64,000 bases of DNA. Source: Marinobacter sediminum (lineage in GTDB: Bacteria > Pseudomonadota > Gammaproteobacteria > Pseudomonadales > Oleiphilaceae). The notes beneath the pieces were generated by a model that saw only the letters and a program-made list of their open reading frames with translations, ran no database searches and had not been told where the DNA came from. Location: positions 865,305 through 929,304 of the forward strand of contig NZ_JAEMQH010000002.1 of NCBI RefSeq assembly GCF_016820575.1, in the 5' to 3' direction. Position 1 is the first letter of the stretch. Every line of letters starts with the position of its first letter. Positions 58,941 to 64,000 of the stretch are shown piece by piece. The position numbers and the translations under genes were made by a program.

Positions 58941-61900
58941 TCATTCCGCTGGATCGTAGGCGAGGCTTGGTGCCAGCCAGCGCTCGGCTTCCGCCTTGGA
59001 GATACCTTTGCGTTCAGCATAGTCTTCAACCTGATCAGCGCCAATTTTCCCAACCGCAAAGTACTTCGATTCTGGGTGGGCGAAATACCAGCCAGAAACG
59101 GCTGCGCTCGGGTACATGGCGAAGTGCTCAGTCAGCTCGATACCGGCCGTTGATGTGGCTTCAAGCAAGCTGAACAGTGTGGCCTTCTCAGTGTGCTCCG
59201 GGCAGGCCGGATAGCCAGGGGCAGGGCGAATGCCCCGGTAACGCTCTTTGATCAGATCTTCGTTGCTGAGCGTCTCATCACCCGCATAGCCCCAGAATTC
59301 CTGACGAACCCGCTCGTGCATGCGCTCGGCGAAGGCTTCCGCCAAACGGTCGGCAAGGGCTTTCACCATAATGGCGTTGTAATCGTCGTTGTTGTCCTTG
59401 AACTCCACGGAAAACTCTTCTGCGCCAATACCAGTGGTAACTGCAAAGCCGCCCACGTAATCACAGGTCTCCGAACCTTCGGGCGAAATGTAATCTGACA
59501 GCGCCATCATCGGCTTGCCCGGTGCTTTTTCATCCTGCTGGCGCAGGTGGTGAAGCACGGTCAATTCCTCGGAACGTTCTTCGTCCTTGAACACCACAAT
59601 ATCGTCGCCGCGACGATTGGCGGGCCAGAAGCCAATAACGCCACGGGCTTGCACCCGCTTTTCATCAATCATCTGGCGCAGAATCTTCTGGGCGTCGTCG
59701 AACAGGGTTCGGGCTGCCGCCCCGCGTTTCGGATCGTCGAAGATGCCGGGATATTTGCCGGCCATGTCCCAGGAAATGAAGAACGGAGTCCAATCGATGT
59801 AGTCCACCAGTTCATTCAGATCATAATCCTCGAACACCTTGATGCCGGTGAAGGCTGGCTTCGGCGGAGTATAGTCATCGAAGGCGATTTCCGGTGCTCG
59901 ATTCCGCGCTTCCTTGAGCGACACCAGCTTGGTGCGGTCGCCACGGTTCTTCCTGCGCTCGCGGATTTCGTCATACTCCACGCGGGCCGCTTCCACCAGG
60001 CCTTCTTTGCCGGTTTTACTGAGCAGCTGGGAAGCTACGTTCACGCAGCGAGAAGCGTCGGATACGTAGAGCGCAATATCGTTCTTGTACTGGGGTTCAA
60101 TCTTAACCGCGGTGTGGGCCTTGGAGGTGGTTGCGCCCCCGATCATCAGCGGGATGTTGAAATCCAGACGCTGCATTTCCCGCGCGACGTGAACCATTTC
60201 ATCCAGCGACGGCGTGATCAGACCACTCAGGCCTATGATGTCGACGTTTTCCTTTTTGGCGGTCTCAAGGATCTTGTCGCAGGGCACCATAACGCCCATA
60301 TCAATGACTTCGTAGTTATTGCACTGCAGCACCACCCCGACGATGTTCTTGCCAATGTCGTGGACATCGCCTTTAACCGTGGCCATGAGGATTTTACCCT
60401 TGGCCTTCTGATCCTCGGTCTTTTCCGCCTCGATGAAGGGAATCAGGTGCGCCACCGCCTGTTTCATCACGCGGGCGCTTTTCACCACCTGGGGCAGGAA
60501 CATCTTGCCGTCGCCGAACAGGTCACCGACTACGTTCATGCCGTCCATCAGCGGGCCTTCAATGACCTCAATCGGATGAGTGGCGTTCTGCCGGCATTCC
60601 TCTGTGTCATCGATGATGTAGTTGGTGATGCCCTTCACCAGAGCGTGCTCAAGCCGCTTTTTTACCGGCCATTCGCGCCAGGCCAGGTCTTCTTCCTGGG
60701 TCTTGCCGCCTTTGCCTTTGAAGCGCTCGGCAATTTCAAGCAGTCGGTCGGTGGAATCTTCACGCCGATTGAGCACGACATCCTCGACCCGTTCCTTCAG
60801 CTCCGGTTCGATTTCATCGTAGATCACCAGCTGGCCCGGGTTCACAATACCCATATTCATACCGGCCTTGATGGCGTGGTACAGGAACACCGAGTGAATC
60901 GCCTCGCGCACCACATCGTTACCACGGAACGAGAAGGACACGTTGCTGACGCCGCCGGAGATGGAGGCGTGCGGCAGGTTCTCGCGAATCCAGCGCGTAG
61001 CGTTGATGAAATCGACCGCGTAGTTGTTGTGCTCTTCAATGCCGGTAGCAATAGCAAAGATGTTGGGGTCAAAGATGATATCCCCGGGATTGAAGCCAAT
61101 CCCGGTCAGGACATCGTAAGAGCGCTTGCAGATTTCAGTTTTGCGCTCGTAGGTATCCGCCTGGCCCTGTTCATCAAAGGCCATGACCACCACGGCAGCG
61201 CCGTAGCGCATGCAGTCTCTGGCGCGCTTGATGAACTCTTCTTCGCCTTCTTTCAGGCTGATGGAGTTCACCACCGCCTTGCCCTGGATACAGCGCAGAC
61301 CGGCTTCGATCACCTCCCACTTGGAGGAATCGATCATGATGGGCACCCGGGAAATGTCGGGCTCGGAGGCGACCAGGTTCAGGAAGGTGACCATGACCTC
61401 CTTCGACTCCAGCATGCCTTCGTCCATATTGATGTCGATGATCTGGGCACCGTTTTCAACCTGGTCGCGGGCAACGCTCAGGGCTTCCTCGTATTGCTCC
61501 TCTTTGATCAGTCGCAGGAAACGTTTGGAGCCGGTAACGTTGGTGCGCTCGCCGACATTGATGAACAAGGTGTTTTCATCGCCGGTAAACGGTTCCAGAC
61601 CAGACAGGCGCAAAGCTTTCTTGCGCTCCGGGATCTTCCGGGGCGGGTACTTGGCAACCGTGTTGGCGATCGCTTCAATGTGCTCAGGACGGGAGCCGCA
61701 GCAACCACCGATGATGTTGAGGAAGCCATCGCGGGCAAAGCCTTCGATGATCTCCGCCATTTCTTCCGGAGTCTGGTCGTATTCGCCAAATTCGTTGGGC
61801 AGGCCGGCATTGGGATGGGCGCTGACATAGGTTTCGGCCTTGGCCGAGAGTTCTTCCACGTAAGGCCGGAGCGCATCCGCGCCAAGTGCGCAGTTCAGGC

Positions 61901-62639
61901 CGACGGAGATCGGTTGAGTGTGGGCGACAGAGTTCCAAAAAGCCTCTGTGGTCTGGCCAGACAGCGTACGGCCGGAGGCATCGGTGATAGTCCCGGAGAT
62001 CATGATCGGCAGGGCTATGCCGCTGTCTTCAAAATATTGCTGGGTGGCGTAAATGGCCGCCTTGGCGTTCAGGGTGTCGAAAATCGTTTCGATCAGGATG
62101 AGATCGCTGCCACCTTCAACCAGGCCCTCGACGGCCTCATAGTAGTTGTCGACCAGTGTCTGGAAATCAACATTACGATAGCCGGGGTTGTTAACATCCG
62201 GCGAAATGGACGCCGTGCGCGATGTTGGGCCCACGGCTCCGGCCACAAAGCGTGGCTTGTCCGGATTACGGGCGGTGAACTCATCGGCCACATCACGAGC
62301 AAGCTTCGCGGCGGCTACGTTCAATTCCTTGGCAATGCTCTCCAGACCATAGTCCGCCTGCGACAGCTGGGTGGAATTGAAGGTGTTGGTCTCAATAATG
62401 TCCGCGCCGGCATCCAGGTAGTCCGCATGGATGGTGCGGAGCAGGGCAGGTTGGGTCAGGTTCAGCAGATCGTTATTGCCCTGGACCTCGCGGTCGTAGT
62501 CTGCAAATCGATCGCCACGAAACGCCTGTTCGTCCAGCTTAAGATTCTGGATCATGGTGCCCATGCCGCCATCAAGCACTACGATACGTTCCTTCAGAGC
62601 GGTTTGGAGTTGTTCCAGGCGGGTGTTGCGATCGGTCAT
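58941..62639 (-). CDS. metH: Cobalamin-dependent methionine synthase
   Basis: MetH methylates homocysteine from methyltetrahydrofolate through cobalamin. The 1232 residues match the full four-module enzyme. The homocysteine domain has zinc cysteines in GLNCALG and [10 protein letters not shown] (about 240-310). The pterin-binding domain includes [12 protein letters not shown] (about 365). The cobalamin module has [10 protein letters not shown] near residue 758, whose His binds cobalt. The C-terminal SAM-dependent reactivation domain has [15 protein letters not shown] near residue 1140. The reading direction is opposite to nfuA, and no cobalamin riboswitch is evident in the 242-base gap. Confidence 0.97.
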   Translation of the reverse strand: MTDRNTRLEQLQTALKERIVVLDGGMGTMIQNLKLDEQAFRGDRFADYDREVQGNNDLLNLTQPALLRTIHADYLDAGADIIETNTFNSTQLSQADYGLESIAKELNVAAAKLARDVADEFTARNPDKPRFVAGAVGPTSRTASISPDVNNPGYRNVDFQTLVDNYYEAVEGLVEGGSDLILIETIFDTLNAKAAIYATQQYFEDSGIALPIMISGTITDASGRTLSGQTTEAFWNSVAHTQPISVGLNCALGADALRPYVEELSAKAETYVSAHPNAGLPNEFGEYDQTPEEMAEIIEGFARDGFLNIIGGCCGSRPEHIEAIANTVAKYPPRKIPERKKALRLSGLEPFTGDENTLFINVGERTNVTGSKRFLRLIKEEQYEEALSVARDQVENGAQIIDINMDEGMLESKEVMVTFLNLVASEPDISRVPIMIDSSKWEVIEAGLRCIQGKAVVNSISLKEGEEEFIKRARDCMRYGAAVVVMAFDEQGQADTYERKTEICKRSYDVLTGIGFNPGDIIFDPNIFAIATGIEEHNNYAVDFINATRWIRENLPHASISGGVSNVSFSFRGNDVVREAIHSVFLYHAIKAGMNMGIVNPGQLVIYDEIEPELKERVEDVVLNRREDSTDRLLEIAERFKGKGGKTQEEDLAWREWPVKKRLEHALVKGITNYIIDDTEECRQNATHPIEVIEGPLMDGMNVVGDLFGDGKMFLPQVVKSARVMKQAVAHLIPFIEAEKTEDQKAKGKILMATVKGDVHDIGKNIVGVVLQCNNYEVIDMGVMVPCDKILETAKKENVDIIGLSGLITPSLDEMVHVAREMQRLDFNIPLMIGGATTSKAHTAVKIEPQYKNDIALYVSDASRCVNVASQLLSKTGKEGLVEAARVEYDEIRERRKNRGDRTKLVSLKEARNRAPEIAFDDYTPPKPAFTGIKVFEDYDLNELVDYIDWTPFFISWDMAGKYPGIFDDPKRGAAARTLFDDAQKILRQMIDEKRVQARGVIGFWPANRRGDDIVVFKDEERSEELTVLHHLRQQDEKAPGKPMMALSDYISPEGSETCDYVGGFAVTTGIGAEEFSVEFKDNNDDYNAIMVKALADRLAEAFAERMHERVRQEFWGYAGDETLSNEDLIKERYRGIRPAPGYPACPEHTEKATLFSLLEATSTAGIELTEHFAMYPSAAVSGWYFAHPESKYFAVGKIGADQVEDYAERKGISKAEAERWLAPSLAYDPAE

Positions 62640-62800
62640 ATCAATACTTCCGGAAGTCGTTTGTTACGTAGTATTTGCGTCAACTGCGCGGGATCATAGC
62701 AAAAATGCGCAAGTCCGTCTTAGTACGAATGACGATTATGAAGTGCTCATTTTTAAAGCGCGGCCGGGGCATGGCGTAGGTAGAAGTCATTAGCCTCATA

Positions 62801-62825
62801 AAGACCTAGTATTTTACTTGGTCTT
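62801..62825. promoter_or_regulatory. IscR type-2-like palindrome upstream of nfuA
   Basis: AAGACC (62801-62806) and GGTCTT (62820-62825) are inverted repeats with 13 bases between CC and GG. Outer bases fit the AxxCC ... GGxxxT frame of IscR type-2 sites, but the inner A and TA positions do not. It abuts the proposed nfuA -35. Confidence 0.35.
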
Positions 62826-62852
62826 TCATGTTCCGACGAAGTCCCTTAAAAT
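62824..62852 (+). promoter_or_regulatory. Putative nfuA promoter
   Basis: TTCATG (62824-62829) and TAAAAT (62847-62852) are 17 bases apart and about 30 bases before the ATG. Confidence 0.4.
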
Positions 62853-62881
62853 AAATTCAAACTTTCAAACGGGTTTACAAC

Positions 62882-63469
62882 ATGGCATTGGTTACTGTGA
62901 CAGATCCCGCACGGGATTATCTTGCACAACTCATCGAAAAGCAGGACGTTGAAGGCATGGGAGTGCGTATCTTCGTGACCCAGCCCGGCACCAAGAATGC
63001 CGAGACCTGCCTGGCCTATTGCCCGCCTAACGAGGTCGTTCCGACCGACGAACAGGTCGATCTGGAAAAATTTACCCTGTACCTCGATCACAACTCGGTT
63101 CCTTTCTTGGAAGAAGCGTTTGTGGACTACTCCAAGGATCAGATGGGCGGACAGCTCACGATCAAGGCTCCAAACGCCAAGGTGCCTAACGTGTCCGATG
63201 ACGCTCCGCTGCCGGATCGCGTCAACTATGTCCTGGCTTCCGAGATCAACCCGAACCTGGCGGCCCACGGCGGAGATGTTTCCCTGGTCGAAATCGTTGA
63301 TGAATCAGTGGCGGTGTTGCGCTTTGGTGGCGGTTGCCAGGGTTGCTCGGCGGTCAGCCTGACCCTGAAACAGGGTGTTGAAACCACGCTGAAAGAGCGG
63401 GTTCCAGAAATTACCGCAGTGCGCGACGTGACGGACCATACCAACACCGAAAACGCCTACTACCAGTAA
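62882..63469 (+). CDS. nfuA: Fe/S biogenesis protein NfuA
   Basis: NfuA carries [4Fe-4S] clusters to target proteins, especially under oxidative or iron stress. The N-terminal half is a degenerate A-type scaffold domain ([19 protein letters not shown]). The C-terminal Nfu domain has [16 protein letters not shown] and the cluster-binding CxxC in [14 protein letters not shown] (about 149-152). The length of 195 residues is typical. It is divergent from metH. Likely clients in this window are LeuC and CysI, both iron-sulfur enzymes; this is inference. Confidence 0.96.
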   Translation: MALVTVTDPARDYLAQLIEKQDVEGMGVRIFVTQPGTKNAETCLAYCPPNEVVPTDEQVDLEKFTLYLDHNSVPFLEEAFVDYSKDQMGGQLTIKAPNAKVPNVSDDAPLPDRVNYVLASEINPNLAAHGGDVSLVEIVDESVAVLRFGGGCQGCSAVSLTLKQGVETTLKERVPEITAVRDVTDHTNTENAYYQ

Positions 63470-63681
63470 AAGTTCTGCCCGCACCCGCCAGCCTTCGATG
63501 GGCGGCGGGTCAGCGCCCGATCAAGGGTGCTGCCCAATTACCGGGTTTTTTCTGGCTGCACGGCCAATGTCTCCCGGTTTCAAGCACTGCAATATCAGCT
63601 ACTGACTTCACAGCGCTATAGCTCCACCTTGGCCATTTTCATCCTCAGTATCGGTTGCAACATCCGGAATCGGGGTTTCAT
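63470..63681. other. Intergenic region after nfuA
   Basis: No supported gene. ACCCGCC and GGCGGGT at about 63484-63511 could pair, but no T tract follows, so it is only a weak terminator candidate. A 62-codon frame at 63527-63715 is Cys/Ser-rich, lacks a ribosome binding site and overlaps the next gene. Confidence 0.35.
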
Positions 63682-64000
63682 TTGTTCGACATCACGCTGC
63701 TTTCCTTGCCCCTAATGGCTGCCCTCGTTGGTTGGTTCACCAATTGGCTGGCCATCCAGATGTCTTTTTATCCCGTTCAGTTCATCGGAGTTGGCTCTAT
63801 CGGCTGGCAGGGCGTGATTCCCCGCAAGGCGGAGAAAATGGCGCACATCTGCATTGATCGCACACTCCAGCAGTTTGGCGATTTGCAATCGGTGTATCAG
63901 CAACTGGAACCCCAGCGGATTGTTGAGCAGGTCATTTCGCAACTGACGCCGCGACTGGATGAATACATTGATGAGGTTATGTACGAGATTCAGCCGGTGT
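63682..64000 (+). CDS. DUF445 family membrane protein, N-terminal part (3' end outside window)
   Basis: The frame runs off the window. It opens with a membrane helix and the DUF445 hallmark GWFTNWLAIQMSFYP. The next conserved part is GWQGVIPRKAEKMAH, followed by helical text (LQQFGDLQSVYQQLEPQRIVEQV). I place the start at the TTG at 63682, which has GGGG upstream and restores the full helix (MFDITLLSLPLMAALVGWF). The ATG at 63715 would cut the helix short. Function of the family is unknown; it is an inner-membrane protein. Confidence 0.82.
   Translation, partial: MFDITLLSLPLMAALVGWFTNWLAIQMSFYPVQFIGVGSIGWQGVIPRKAEKMAHICIDRTLQQFGDLQSVYQQLEPQRIVEQVISQLTPRLDEYIDEVMYEIQPV

Noticed and set aside
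59547..62699. 1050-codon open frame on the + strand, antisense to metH
   Set aside because: It lies entirely opposite a full-length, motif-complete metH. It has no family signature and arises because codon bias leaves few stops in the opposing frame.
62640..62881. Cobalamin riboswitch in front of metH
   Set aside because: I looked for the B12-box type core and long leader in the 242-base gap but saw neither; the gap is short and shared with the nfuA promoter.
63527..63715. 62-codon frame after nfuA
   Set aside because: No ribosome binding site, odd composition, and it overlaps the start of the DUF445 gene.

Overview
The window looks like a core-chromosome segment of a marine gammaproteobacterium close to Marinobacter (Pseudomonadales/Alteromonadales border). 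This is inferred from gene content, from gene order shared with Pseudomonas (truA-trpF-accD-folC-dedD-cvpA-purF-metZ; ftsK-lolA-rarA-serS-cobA; fabI-yejFEBA-mltD-gloB-methyltransferase-rnhA-dnaQ-fimL; sohB-oxidoreductase-DUF934-cysI-metH-nfuA), and from the presence of the twitching-motility genes pilZ, fimV and fimL. Base composition is moderately GC-rich and even throughout. I see no rRNA, tRNA, transposase, integrase, CRISPR array or phage gene. The gene order comparisons are from memory, not from a search.

Layout. 1-5.5 kb: the 3' end of a TgpA-type transglutaminase gene, then holB, pilZ, an alpha/beta hydrolase, a DUF4892 lipid/envelope-type protein and a patatin-like phospholipase, all on + and tightly packed. 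5.5-8.8 kb: prmB, aroC and an MFS transporter whose real start appears to be a non-standard ATC codon. 8.8-14.3 kb: a divergent LysR regulator, then leuC-leuD-leuB-asd. 14.6-25 kb: fimV, a strong terminator, then the truA-trpF-trpB-trpA-accD-folC-dedD group with several start/stop overlaps. 25.4-35.7 kb: cvpA-purF-metZ-ftsK-lolA-rarA-serS-cobA. 35.7-45.8 kb: DAHP synthase (-), a DUF1631 protein plus PilZ protein (+), fabI (-) and the yejABEF peptide ABC transporter (-). 45.9-53.3 kb: mltD and gloB (-), then methyltransferase, rnhA, dnaQ, fimL and a membrane protein (+). 53.4-64 kb: an SCP2 protein (-), sohB and acuI (+), DUF934-cysI (-), a 34-codon membrane microprotein (+), DUF2970 (-), metH (-), nfuA (+) and the start of a DUF445 gene (+).

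Functionally the window supplies amino-acid synthesis (Leu, Trp, chorismate, the Asp family, Met), sulfite reduction together with its siroheme precursor enzyme CobA, one-carbon/folate and purine synthesis, fatty-acid synthesis (accD, fabI), chromosome segregation and replication (ftsK, holB, dnaQ, rnhA, rarA), and envelope and type IV pilus functions.

The most unusual object is the folC gene. After a complete folylpolyglutamate/dihydrofolate synthase it continues in frame into about 230 residues that are a diverged copy of the carboxyltransferase domain of AccD, the gene directly upstream. The copy lacks the zinc finger and has lost one glycine of the expected oxyanion-hole pair. Other points of interest are an ATC start for the MFS gene, a five-copy 15-bp tandem repeat in front of yejB, an IscR-type palindrome in front of nfuA and a small membrane ORF beside cysI.
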